Under the pieces are notes generated by a model, which was not told where the DNA came from, did no database searches, and worked only from the letters and a program-made list of their open reading frames with translations. The position numbers and the translations under genes were made by a program. 34,304 nucleotides of DNA from Candidatus Woesearchaeota archaeon (GTDB lineage Archaea > Nanobdellota > Nanobdellia > Woesearchaeales > GW2011-AR9), in contig JAGVZN010000029.1 in assembly GCA_018302605.1 (NCBI GenBank), positions 1 through 34,304 on the forward strand, given 5' to 3'. Positions within the stretch are counted from its first letter, which is position 1, and every line of letters begins with the position of its first letter. This document shows positions 7,341 through 16,800 of this stretch, in pieces.

Positions 7341-7430
7341 ACCTATTAGCTTAGTGCTTACTCAGGTTCAAATCCTGACGCCCACACCATTTCTTTGTGA
7401 TCTCTTTTTTTTCTTTTTGATTGGGGGTTG

Positions 7431-7492
7431 ATAAGGGCAGACTGCCCTTATGCGGGGTGCTTACTCAGGTTCAAATCCTGACGCCCACACCA
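7431..7492 (+). repeat. Partial duplicate of the tRNA-Leu 3' end with adjacent hairpin
   Basis: Bases 7457-7492 repeat the tRNA 3' end (last part of variable arm, T arm, acceptor 3' strand and CCA) exactly. The flanking T-rich run TCTCTTTTTTTTCTTTTT follows both copies. No 5' tRNA half accompanies the second copy, so it cannot fold as a tRNA. Just before it, ATAAGGGCA (7431-7439) and TGCCCTTAT (7443-7451) form a perfect 9-bp hairpin with a GAC loop. This may be a local duplication or a scar or attachment site of an integrated element. Confidence 0.85.
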
Positions 7493-7524
7493 TTTTTTCT
7501 GGTCTCTTTTTTTTCTTTTTAATT

Positions 7525-9147
7525 TCAAACATTCTTAAACAACACAGCCACTTTCTTCACTCCAATCGCCAGAATAAACGAAGCGAGTCTCGGCCCTTTC
7601 TCTTTGTTGATCAAGACACGGTAGGCAGCTGCAAAAAAATCTTTGGGCTGTACATCATTATTCTTGCAGAGAATATACATCTCCTCGTGTAGTTCTGTGT
7701 CTATCCATGCTCGTTCAACTAACTTTTCAGCGATTTGATGAAGAAGCTTTTTTTCAGCAGGTGAAACTGTTGCCGTAGATTTTTCTTGCACGCTGAACGT
7801 AAATTCTTCCGGCGCGTGTTTTAAAAGCCAATTTTTCGCACATTCTGCTCTCGCCCGCAGTCTTTTGCGGTCATGTTCATTCTTTAATTCTTTCTCGAAG
7901 TAGGCAACTGTTTTATTTACATCTAAACTCTGGATCTGAAGCAGTGTCGTTAAATGGCGGAAGCCTGGCTGATAGGGAATCGTTTTCGGTATCGTTCCAA
8001 TATAACTTAATTCGTAAGCTACTTTGTGCTTGACCGTCTCTTTTTCATTAGCTGTTTCCACGCCAAAGTAAATCCGTTCGCACTTATCAAAATCCTCATA
8101 GATTTTGAGGACATCAGCATCAAAGCTGATCGCAAACTCCTTGTTTGGCCGCGTACCGGCAAAAATGTATCTCGCAATTTCCGGCTCATAGATTTCCAGA
8201 ACATCTTTCAAAGTGATCACATCTCCTTTAGAACTGGACATCTTTCCGCCGGCGCCTTTGATCGTGATAAAATCGTACATCACATACGTCGGTGCATCGC
8301 GGCCCCAGACAGCTTTGACAATTTTTTTGCCGGTATCGTAACTTCCGCCGACCGTAGAATGATCTTTTCCTCCTGGCTCGAAATCGACTTCTTCATAATT
8401 CCAGCGCATCGGCCAGTCGATACGCCATTTCAATTTGACCAATGGTTTTTTCTTGAAGTCAAAAGTCTCTTGGTGTCCACATTCACAGGCATACGAAACG
8501 GTGTATCCGCCAAGCCATCGTAATTCTGTTAATGTATCTTTATGACATTTCTCACAAAACATCGTGATCGGCAGCCAATGCTCATCAACTTCTTCTTCAC
8601 GATATTCATTTAAGCATCCTTTGATCTGCTGATTATTTTCCAGTGCTTTCTTGATTTCATCTGCATATTCTCCGGAACGGTATTTTTTTGCTTGATACAA
8701 AAACTCCGGCTGAATTCCAACACGAGGAACGACCATCTCTACTTCTTTTTCGTGGTGTACGGCATAACTCTCATGGCAGCCGAACGGATCTGGTGTATCG
8801 ACAATTGGAAAGCGCAGATGCCGCTGAAGAAGGTCCTGCTGAGGCATATTTTTGGGGACTTTACGAAAGACGTCATAATCATCCCAGGAATAGATGAAAC
8901 GTACTTTCTTTCCGCGTTTTTCTAAAGCACGCTTGACGAGATCAACAGTAATTATTTCTCGAAAATTGCCGATGTGCACGGTGCCGCTGGGGGTAATTCC
9001 GGCAGCGACGGTATATGTTTTTTTATCTCCTTTCTCACGGATGATTTTTTCTGCGGCAACATCCGACCAATGATAGAACTGCTCTTCCGATTGGGGAGAA
9101 GCAGATTTTTGTCTTGTGTCCGTCTCTTTTCCGTTCGTTCTGACCAT
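7525..9147 (-). CDS. lysS: Lysyl-tRNA synthetase, class I
   Basis: This 540-aa protein has the class I signatures: TPSGTVHIGN (residues 52-61, the HIGH motif) and KMSSSKG (302-308, the KMSKS motif). The Rossmann core extends from YTVAAG through FIYSWDDYDV. A zinc-knuckle insertion has C198xxC201 and C221xC223. The C-terminal helical anticodon-binding part ends in RLASFILAIGVKKVAVLFKNV. It charges tRNA-Lys with lysine using ATP. Class I LysRS is the usual archaeal form. A TATA box (TTTATATAAT, about 9171-9180) lies upstream of the ATG at 9147, and the gene is divergent from prs. It ends in TGA. Confidence 0.96.
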   Translation of the reverse strand: MVRTNGKETDTRQKSASPQSEEQFYHWSDVAAEKIIREKGDKKTYTVAAGITPSGTVHIGNFREIITVDLVKRALEKRGKKVRFIYSWDDYDVFRKVPKNMPQQDLLQRHLRFPIVDTPDPFGCHESYAVHHEKEVEMVVPRVGIQPEFLYQAKKYRSGEYADEIKKALENNQQIKGCLNEYREEEVDEHWLPITMFCEKCHKDTLTELRWLGGYTVSYACECGHQETFDFKKKPLVKLKWRIDWPMRWNYEEVDFEPGGKDHSTVGGSYDTGKKIVKAVWGRDAPTYVMYDFITIKGAGGKMSSSKGDVITLKDVLEIYEPEIARYIFAGTRPNKEFAISFDADVLKIYEDFDKCERIYFGVETANEKETVKHKVAYELSYIGTIPKTIPYQPGFRHLTTLLQIQSLDVNKTVAYFEKELKNEHDRKRLRARAECAKNWLLKHAPEEFTFSVQEKSTATVSPAEKKLLHQIAEKLVERAWIDTELHEEMYILCKNNDVQPKDFFAAAYRVLINKEKGPRLASFILAIGVKKVAVLFKNV

Positions 9148-9241
9148 CGGGGGGATTAACCTTAGTTCATTATATAAACATTTCCTCGTTACTTTTATAT
9201 ACCATCCGGATATTCTCTATCCTATCAAAAAGAGGTTTATC

Positions 9242-10126
9242 ATGTTCATCACCAGCTGCGGTAATTCTAAGCAATTGGCCCAAAGGCTCGCCAGAAAACT
9301 GAATGTTAAATACTCCCCATTGACCATCTCCGCTTTTCCCGATGGCGATACATACCTGAAATTTAACACGGCCGTCCGGGGAAAAGATGTTGTTCTTGTC
9401 CAAAGTTTCCAGCCCGACCCAGAAAAAAGCCTGCTCTCGGTTATTTGGGCGGCGGAAACAGCTAAAGATCTCGGAGCAAAGAAAGTCATTCTCGTTGCTC
9501 CTTATTTGGCGTATCTGCGGCAAGACAAACGTTTCCATCCCGGTGAAGCGGTCTCTTCGCGGATCATGGCAAAACACCTCAATTCTTGTATTGACAAGAT
9601 CATCACGATCGATCCTCATCTGCACCGCTACAAATCATTGAAAGATATTTTTACCGTTCCCACCGTAAAATTGACGGCGAATCAACTGATCGGCCAATAC
9701 GTAAAACGGAGAGTAAAAGATCCGGTAATCATCGGCCCGGATTGGGAATCGTATCAATGGGCAGAAGCGATTGCCAGAGAAATCGGCTGTGAACACACCG
9801 TCTTGAAGAAGACGCGGTTCTCGTCCCGCCGCGTGGCCAGCCGGATGGTAAAAGACATTACCTTAAAAGGAAAAAATGTGATTATCGTTGATGATATTAT
9901 CTCTACCGGAAAGACGATGATCGAAGCACTGAAAAAAGCAAAAAAAGCGGGAGCAAAAAGCATTACGGCAATCGGCGTTCACGGGTTATTTGTAGAAAAA
10001 GGATTGGAGAAGATGAAAAAAGCAGGTTTTGACCGTGTCATCACGACAAATTGTATCGAGCATCCGACAAATCAGATTGATGTCGCACCATCAATTGCAG
10101 AAGCGTTGGTGGGAAAAAAGAGATAA
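9242..10126 (+). CDS. prs: Ribose-phosphate pyrophosphokinase
   Basis: The enzyme makes PRPP from ribose 5-phosphate and ATP for nucleotide synthesis. It has 294 aa from ATG 9242, which follows a GAGGT ribosome-binding site (9231-9235) and a TATA box (TTTTATATAC) about 45 bp upstream; the frame is open earlier but without either signal. Visible features are an N-terminal half with FPDGD, the ATP/flexible-loop region APYLAYLRQDKRFHPGEAVSS (86-106), IDPHLHRY (123-130), and the PRPP-binding signature VDDIISTGKT (216-225). It fits the archaeal short Prs class. Together with the RNR genes it gives this stretch a nucleotide-metabolism theme. Confidence 0.95.
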   Translation: MFITSCGNSKQLAQRLARKLNVKYSPLTISAFPDGDTYLKFNTAVRGKDVVLVQSFQPDPEKSLLSVIWAAETAKDLGAKKVILVAPYLAYLRQDKRFHPGEAVSSRIMAKHLNSCIDKIITIDPHLHRYKSLKDIFTVPTVKLTANQLIGQYVKRRVKDPVIIGPDWESYQWAEAIAREIGCEHTVLKKTRFSSRRVASRMVKDITLKGKNVIIVDDIISTGKTMIEALKKAKKAGAKSITAIGVHGLFVEKGLEKMKKAGFDRVITTNCIEHPTNQIDVAPSIAEALVGKKR

Positions 10127-10137
10127 ACGGGGGTTGA

Positions 10138-10839
10138 TTACTTCTTCCATCTCTCGATCATGCTCGTCCACCAATGATAAGGTCCTTTTTGTTCTTCTGT
10201 TGGTCTTTGACTTGCTTTACGCTCTAACGCTCGTTTCTTCCCCAAGCCACGTGCCCAGCTCTCAATGACATCTACCGTGACAATATTGGAGCGCTCAATA
10301 CCCTCTACCGTGATGATATTGGAATTGATCCACTTCAACAGCTCGTTTAAATCGGCATCCAGCCGCCGCATTTCTGCAGTAAGACGCGTGCGAAGGGCCT
10401 CCGCTTCCTTGCTGTGCTTTCCTTTTGTTAGCAGTGACCGGAGAAGTTCTTCCTCTTTTTCAATCTCCCTGATGTCTTTTCCCAGTGCGCCGGTGTAATA
10501 AGAGGCTAATTTTTGGAGGTGCTTGTCGGCAATGGAAAGCTTTTTTGTCATCTTTTCCAGAAGAGGGTACTCGCCGCCGCCGGGAGGCAATTTCTCCAAT
10601 ACTTCGCTCGTCAGCTGACGTATCCGCCCTTCTCTCCGCGCTGTTTTTCTCTCCGTCCGCGCCAGCCATTTATAGACGTGAAGCATCTTGTTGGCATCCC
10701 GTATGGCTTGCTTCACGTGTCCCTGATCTTTTTCTAACTTTTTCAGCAAATCCGCTAATTCCCGGGCAAACTTGAATTCAGCGGCAAGAGAAATGATTGC
10801 ATCCTTTGATGCTTTAGTCAATTTATTAAGTTCATCCAT
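10138..10839 (-). CDS. Hypothetical 233-aa coiled-coil protein
   Basis: Nearly the whole protein is charged amphipathic helix. Leu, Ile and Ala spacing typical of coiled coils runs from about residue 10 to 175, with one break at PPGGGEYP. The C-terminus is basic and aromatic (GPYHWWTSMIERWKK). There is no signal peptide or membrane segment. AGAGGTGACC just upstream of the ATG is a good ribosome-binding site. It follows BtuR on the same strand after a 71-bp gap that contains a possible TATA (TGTTTATTAATC), so it may have its own promoter. No family is recognised. Confidence 0.75.
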   Translation of the reverse strand: MDELNKLTKASKDAIISLAAEFKFARELADLLKKLEKDQGHVKQAIRDANKMLHVYKWLARTERKTARREGRIRQLTSEVLEKLPPGGGEYPLLEKMTKKLSIADKHLQKLASYYTGALGKDIREIEKEEELLRSLLTKGKHSKEAEALRTRLTAEMRRLDADLNELLKWINSNIITVEGIERSNIVTVDVIESWARGLGKKRALERKASQRPTEEQKGPYHWWTSMIERWKK

Positions 10840-10910
10840 TCTGGGTCACCTCTAGGCATAGAGAATTTCTCTTGATTAATAAACATTTCTTCTTTCGGAC
10901 TCCAGAACTT

Positions 10911-11537
10911 TCAATATTCAATTCCTCTCCGGGCAGAAACACCTTTTTCATAATAATGCTTATGTAGTTTCATCTCCGTGACCAAATCAGCCATCTCCAC
11001 AATCTCGTCAGGGACATTTCTACCCGTTAAAACCAATTCGACGGATTCTGGCTTGTTGGCGAGCATATTCAAGACCAATTCCACATTGAGAAAGCCCAAT
11101 GAGACGGCAACATTGATCTCGTCAAGAATGACCAGGTCATGGTGTCCGTCCATCACAACTTCCAGCGCTTTCTTGAACCCTTCTTCGATGTAATCGCGCT
11201 GAACATCGTCGTTGAGAAAGCAATAACGGCAGGTTCCACATTCAATATCTTCACGGATGACATCATACATTTGCTCCGGCCGTGTCTTGCCCAAAACATA
11301 GCCTTTGATCTTCATCTGTCTTAGCTGCTTGATGCAAGGACGGCCAAATTGAAAGATCTCAAAATGGGGGAGATAATTACGAGCAGCAACGTATTCTCCC
11401 GTGTATGCCCCGCCTTTCATAAATTGGATCATGCAGACTTTGAAGCCTTGGCCGACGGCGCGCAGGGCCAAGCCGAGAGAAGCTGTCGTCTTTCCTTTTC
11501 CATCACCAGTATAAACATGAATCAAGCCTTTCTTCAT
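10911..11537 (-). CDS. cobA: Cob(I)alamin adenosyltransferase (BtuR/CobA type)
   Basis: The protein has 208 aa from ATG 11537, with GAGGGG just upstream. IHVYTGDGKGKTTASLGLAL holds the P-loop (GDGKGKTT, 11-18). It is followed by VCMIQFMKGG, LVILDEINVAVSLG and LVLTGRNVP, all hallmarks of the CobA/BtuR ATP:corrinoid family. It attaches the adenosyl group to cobalamin, producing the cofactor needed by the class II RNRs immediately upstream. Only 22 bp separate it from the RNR stop, so it is in the same operon. An insert near residues 94-125 contains ECGTCRYC, a Cys-rich loop that could bind metal. No other cobalamin-synthesis gene is visible, so corrinoid scavenging is likely (inference). Confidence 0.93.
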   Translation of the reverse strand: MKKGLIHVYTGDGKGKTTASLGLALRAVGQGFKVCMIQFMKGGAYTGEYVAARNYLPHFEIFQFGRPCIKQLRQMKIKGYVLGKTRPEQMYDVIREDIECGTCRYCFLNDDVQRDYIEEGFKKALEVVMDGHHDLVILDEINVAVSLGFLNVELVLNMLANKPESVELVLTGRNVPDEIVEMADLVTEMKLHKHYYEKGVSARRGIEY

Positions 11538-11559
11538 GAAACCCCTCTGCCCGAGAACG

Positions 11560-13635
11560 TCAATAGCCTTCGCCGATATTAATAACCTGATCTTCATAGC
11601 TGCCATCACGATAGGTCGTGATGCCCTTACATTTTGCCTTCCAGGCAAGAAGGTAGGCTTCTTCCACATCGCGGATGGACGCCGTCCACGGAAAATTGAT
11701 TGTTTTGGAGATAGAATTATCAACATATTTCTGGAGAGTTGATTGCATCTTAATGTGCCATTCCGGAGAAATATCCTGCGCCGTGACAAAAACGTCGCGG
11801 ACTTCTTTGGGAATTTCCTTAAAGCCCTGGATGCTCCCCGCTTTGGTAATCTTATGGATCAATTCGGGAGAATAAAATCCTCTTTCTCTAGCCACACGTT
11901 CAAACGTTTTATTGAGATAGATAAGGTCAGTATCTCCCAGGACGGTTCTCAAATACGAGATGGCAAACAATGGTTCGCAACCGGCAGAGGCATCAGCGAG
12001 GAGGCTGATCGTTCCCGTTGGAGCGATGGAGAGACAGGTGATATTGCGCATGGGTCGATTTGCCTTCTGATGTTCTGATCCAACCCAGGCAGGACACGCA
12101 CCGCGCGCTTGAGCAAGTTCAGACGACTTTCCATACGTCTCCTCACGGATGAAAGAGAGCAGTTTATCAGCAAAAACCAAACCTTCTTCAGAATCATATT
12201 TGATCTGCAAGTTGCAGAGAGTATCAGCAAAGCCCATGATCCCCAAGCCAAACTTTCTGGTCTTCTTTGTCTGATCTTCTATTTTCTTCTTGGGATAGCT
12301 ATTCATATCGATAACATTGTCGAGGAAATGGACGGCTGTCCGGACCGTTTCCCGCAGTTCATCCCAGAGCAGGTCTCGGTTCTTCTCGTCGATGAATTTA
12401 AGCAGGTTGATTGAACCAAGAGCGCAGCCTTCATAAGACAGCAGCGGCGCTTCACCACATTGGTTTGTCGTTTCAATATCACCAAGATGCTTGGCCGGAT
12501 GCTTGCGATTGATCTCGTCGATGAACAGCAATCCGGGATCGCCGGTTTTCCAGGCATTTTGGGTGATCATGGCAAAGACATCGCGCGCACGTAATTTGCC
12601 GACATATTTGTCGGTGCGCGGGTTGCGGATGAAATAATCACGGTCTTCATCAACCGCCCGCATGAACCGGTCGGTGACCGCAACAGAGATATTAAAATTT
12701 TTCAACGACTTTTTGTCGCGTTTGGATTCGATGAAGCGGATGATGTCCGGATGATCAACACGCAAGACGGCCATGTTTGCGCCGGGACGGATGCCCCCCT
12801 GTTTGATCACCTCGAGGGCAGAATCGTACACTCCTAGAAAAGCCACCGGTCCGGACGCGACGTGAAGATGTGTTTTCACTTTATCTCCACGCGGCCGCAG
12901 GCCGGAGAAGCTAAATCCCGTTCCCGAACCGCGCTGATGGATCAGAGCCGCATCGCGCAGCGTGCCGAAGATGCCCTCCATGGAATCATCGACGGGAAGG
13001 ACAAAACAGGAGCTAAGTTGTTGTGTTTTCGTGCCGGCATTCATCAATGTCGGTGAATTGGGAAGAAAACGTAAGTCTGCAAGTGCGGCATAAAATTCCT
13101 GTTCTGTTTCCTGCACCTGCTTTTCTGTTGCTTTGTACAATGCATCTGCTCTGGCGATATTTCTGGCTACTCGCAGCAGCATCTGCTGGGGTGTTTCCAG
13201 AAGCAGGCCTTGCTCGTCTTTGAGAAGATATCTTCGCTCCAGGATCTTGAGTGCTTGCGGTGAGAATGAAAGATTGCCTTCCTCACTGCGTGCGCCCATG
13301 ATCAGTGTCTTGCGGTTGTGCTCCTCATTTTTTCGGTGATAATGGAGGATGTACGCTTTGGCTGTCTTGGCATGTCCGCGTTCGATCAGAATTTTTTCGG
13401 TCGTATTTTGAATCTCCTCGACCGTCGGAATGGAACTTTTACACTCCTGCTCCAGCTTGGCAATGATCTCTTTGGCCAATTCGGCAGCCCGCTCCCGATC
13501 TTTTCCACCAACAGTTTCTGCGGCTTTAAAGATAGAATCGACTAATTTTTCAAAATTAAAGTCAACGAGTCGTCCATCACGTTTGGTGACTTTGCTAAAC
13601 AAAGAAATCAATTTTGGATTTTCGGTGGCGGTCAT
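11560..13635 (-). CDS. nrdJ: Class II (B12-dependent) ribonucleotide reductase, short form
   Basis: 691 aa. It starts with an ATP-cone (KVTKRDGRLVDFNFEK, residues 15-95), the allosteric nucleotide-binding domain. The ten-stranded barrel follows. C210 (LSSCFVLPVDD) and C404 are the redox pair. NQCGE (391-395) holds the radical Cys393 and Glu395, and SIAPTGTISLLADAS lies in the substrate/phosphate region. Absence of a radical-subunit gene plus the adjacent adenosyltransferase support class II. The protein stops at TYRDGSYEDQVINIGEGY, with no C-terminal CxxC or zinc-finger tail of the kind that re-reduces the active site. Its longer paralogue upstream has such a tail. It shares an operon with cobA. 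Confidence 0.92.
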   Translation of the reverse strand: MTATENPKLISLFSKVTKRDGRLVDFNFEKLVDSIFKAAETVGGKDRERAAELAKEIIAKLEQECKSSIPTVEEIQNTTEKILIERGHAKTAKAYILHYHRKNEEHNRKTLIMGARSEEGNLSFSPQALKILERRYLLKDEQGLLLETPQQMLLRVARNIARADALYKATEKQVQETEQEFYAALADLRFLPNSPTLMNAGTKTQQLSSCFVLPVDDSMEGIFGTLRDAALIHQRGSGTGFSFSGLRPRGDKVKTHLHVASGPVAFLGVYDSALEVIKQGGIRPGANMAVLRVDHPDIIRFIESKRDKKSLKNFNISVAVTDRFMRAVDEDRDYFIRNPRTDKYVGKLRARDVFAMITQNAWKTGDPGLLFIDEINRKHPAKHLGDIETTNQCGEAPLLSYEGCALGSINLLKFIDEKNRDLLWDELRETVRTAVHFLDNVIDMNSYPKKKIEDQTKKTRKFGLGIMGFADTLCNLQIKYDSEEGLVFADKLLSFIREETYGKSSELAQARGACPAWVGSEHQKANRPMRNITCLSIAPTGTISLLADASAGCEPLFAISYLRTVLGDTDLIYLNKTFERVARERGFYSPELIHKITKAGSIQGFKEIPKEVRDVFVTAQDISPEWHIKMQSTLQKYVDNSISKTINFPWTASIRDVEEAYLLAWKAKCKGITTYRDGSYEDQVINIGEGY

Positions 13636-13683
13636 TATCTTATCTAAAAGAGAGGAGAGTTTTTAAGTTTAACGATGGAAAAT

Positions 13684-13869
13684 GCTTAATAGAAAAAGTC
13701 GTCCGCTTGGCCTGAAGATTGACCGTGGGAAGCGATTTTTAGGAACAGGCGCGAAAACGATAAGATTGAATGGCTGGTTCTGTAACCTTAAACACAACTG
13801 GTTTTCGCCACGGTCAATGGCCAGGAGGACTTTTTCTCCAGAGCCGATGGAGGAACACAATCAATTTTC
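13684..13869 (+). ncRNA. Structured RNA element, copy B
   Basis: This is the second copy of element A. AGAAAAAGTC (13691-13700) pairs with 13828-13837. ATTGACCGTG (13718-13727) pairs with 13809-13818, with a U-A pair where copy A has U.G. GCGAAAAC (13751-13758) pairs with 13801-13808. Conserved unpaired segments include GCCTGAAG, AGGAACAGG and GTTCTGT. Substitutions cluster in loops and in the segment at 13729-13742. A TATA-like GTTTTTAAG lies about 25 bp upstream. It sits in the 264-bp gap between the two RNR genes, opposite their direction. Confidence 0.6.
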
Positions 13870-13899
13870 TCTTCCATGTTCTTAACCCCTCTATTCATC

Positions 13900-16800
13900 C
13901 TAACTACATCCTGTCGTCTGGCCGCAAATCTCGCAAAGCATACACGTCCCATTTTGCCGCAGCTGCGTCGCCCCACAACCGGAACATTTCTCCCGCCCAT
14001 CCTGCGCAGAGACGGGAGAAGGTCTGGCCGACGGAGAAGAAGCGGACACTGAAGATGGGAGAGAAGACAGAGAAGAAGAAAGAACTTCATTTTCCCCCCC
14101 TTCCTCAACACACTCCTCCAGAAATTGGGCTAACTCTTCTAAGACCGGATGACCACGAAGAGTAAGACCTTCGGCACAGATCGTCGACACCGGTGTTCCC
14201 TGCTTAAGATTGAAGTTGACCATTTTCAAGATCGTACTCAGCATCACTTCCTGCACCGGAGTCATTCCGGCCATACGCACGGCGACATTTTCCAGCTTCT
14301 GATCGCGAAGACGAGCAGAAAACTGCAGGGTACGTGGCCCGATGCTTACTTTCTTTCTGATCTCTACGGAAGAAGCGGCTACGGGTTGAGGCTCTGCGGG
14401 ACTTTCCAAGAGTGCTTTCAATTCAGGGAATTCATCCAACGTCGTGTTCAGCGGCTGGGATAGCTTGCATCCATCGCGATATAACGCCACCGCTTTGATC
14501 ATCAACGTCCAGGAATCGTAATAAGCCTGTTTAATCTGTTCGATCGTCCAATCATTAGGCATATTGATTGTCTTGGAAATAGCGCCAGAGATGAACGGCT
14601 GGGTGGCGGCAAGCATCTTCAGATGGCCGTAGGGATGAATGTAGCGTGTACCTTTGCTGCCGCATTTATTAGCGCAGTCAAAGACGGCATAATGCTCTTC
14701 TTTAAGGTGTGGCGCGCTTTCCAGAGTCATCGTCCCGCAGATATATTCATTTGCGGAGGCAATCTGTTCATTGCTGAAGCCAAAAGCATTGAGAATATCA
14801 ACAACACCTTGTGCTTTGCTTTTCTCCAGCATAGTGTTATACATCTCTTTGCCCAGCGTCCACGCATTGAAACAGAAACGGATATCCATGGTATTACGCA
14901 GTTCTTTCTCTACGGCGTTGATCTGCTGATCCGATAGGCCTTTCTGGCGAAGGGTATCCCGATTGATCTGCGGACTACCATCAAACGTGCCGCGGCCAAG
15001 ACAATAGGTAACGATGTCATCGCATTGATCTTCCGTATAACCCAGCCGGGCTAATGCTTTTGGCACAGATTGGTTGACGATCTTAAAGAAGCCGCCGCCG
15101 GCTAATTTTTTATATTTGACTAGGGCATAATCTGGTTCAACACCGGTCGTGTCACAGTCCATGACGAGGCCGATCGTTCCCGTCGGAGCCAATACCGTGG
15201 CTTGAGCGTTACGGAAACCATAGCGATCCCCCCAATCGACAGCATTATCCCAGGCATCATGCGCAGCATCTAAGAGGGGACGAGGACAGAGATTCTGACG
15301 AATGGCCTGCGGCTTGATGCTTAATCCCTGATACTCCGCGTTATCGTAGGCGGCGGCGCGATGGTTGCGGATGACCCGCAGCATATGTTCACGGTTGCGT
15401 TCATAGCCTTCGAAAGGACCGAGGACTTTTGCCATCTCCGCAGAGGCAGCATAGGCATCTCCCGTCATGATTGCCGTAATGGCGCCGGCAATCGCTCTTC
15501 CTTGATCGCTATCATAAGGAATCCCCCAGAGCATCAGAAGCGTACCGATGTTCGCGTAGCCCAACCCTAATGTTCGAAAGACAAAACTTTTCAGTGCGAT
15601 CTGTTCCGAAGGGAAATGCGCCATCAAGACGGAGATCTCTAAAGCGATCGTCCAAAGACGGATCGTGTGGCGATACCCCTCGATGTCAAAGTCGTTATTG
15701 TCTTCATTATAGAACTTGACCAGATTGATCGAAGCGAGATTACAGGCGGTGTCATCTAAAAAATTATACTCAGCGCATGGGTTACTTCCATTAATCCTGC
15801 CGTCTTCCGGACAAGTATGCCATTCATTGAGCGTCGTGTCGTATTGGATTCCCGGATCAGCAGAAGCCCAGGCACAATAGCCAATATCATTCCACAGTTT
15901 AGCCGAAGAAACCGTTTTGATCGTTTCGCCGTCCGTCCGAGCTTTGAGTTCCCATTCACGGCCATTTTCCAGCGCTTCAAAGAATTCATTAGGGATACGT
16001 ACAGAATTGTTGCTGTTCTGTCCAGAGACAGTAAGATACGCCTCGGATTCGTAATGGGTATCGAATTCTTTTAATGGAAGAGTATATCCCTGACCGGCGA
16101 GAGCGACAGCACGGACAAGGTAATTAACAGGGATATGATGTTGAGCTGCATCTTTGAGTGCCGCTTGTACTTGTTGATCTTGAAACGGGTTTTCTTTCCC
16201 TTTAGAAACTTCAATAAGGTGAGATAATTTCTGCCGGAGAGTCTTACTGCCGGCTACTAAGTCCGCAACTTTTTCTTCCTCACGGACTTTCCACCAGATA
16301 AAATCTTCAATTTCCGGGTGGTCTAGATCGAGCGAGAGCATCTTTGCAGCCCGACGCGTTGTACCGCCGGACTTGACACTCCCCGCCGCAACATCAAAGA
16401 TTTTCAGGAAGCTCATCAAGCCGGAACTGCTTCCTCCCCCGGTCAGTCTTTCTCCCCTTCCCCTAATCTTGGAGAAATTACTTCCTGTGCCGCTGCCATA
16501 TTTGAAGATACGTGCTTCCCGCGTGAGCAAGCTGAAGATGCCGCCATCGCGGACAAGATCGTCATTGACCGATTGGATAAAGCAGTTATGAACGACAATC
16601 CCATTTCCCAGGAATTTTCCGCTCTCCGTCTGAAGATCATACACTTTCTTTATTCCCATCTTCTCAATGGAGAGAATAGTTTCTTCCCGGATAAGAGGCA
16701 ATGATTTTCCCCTAAGAACAAGCTGATTAAGTAACATCAATTTCTGCTGTTTTTCTTCACTGATGAAACCAATTTGTTCCTGATATAATTCTCGAGCACT

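Larger units (their letters stand above)
7225..7389 (+). tRNA. tRNA-Leu (anticodon TAG) with two introns
   Basis: The acceptor stem GTGGGCG (7225-7231) pairs with CGCCCAC (7379-7385), followed by A and an encoded CCA (7387-7389). The T arm is TCAGG-TTCAAAT-CCTGA (7362-7378). A long variable arm (7347-7361) marks a type II tRNA. After removing two introns the D stem is CCG/CGG with a GGTCAAA loop. The anticodon stem is ATAGG (7285-7289) with CCTAT (7342-7346), and the loop reads C-T-TAG-G-A, giving anticodon TAG at 7292-7294 (leucine, CUA codons). A TATA box (GATATAAAAA) lies about 35 bp upstream. The mature length is about 84 nt plus CCA. Confidence 0.9.

Noticed and set aside
7431-7492. Split-tRNA 3' half
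   Set aside because: The copy starts within the variable arm, not at an anticodon-loop junction, and no complementary leader or 5' half was found.
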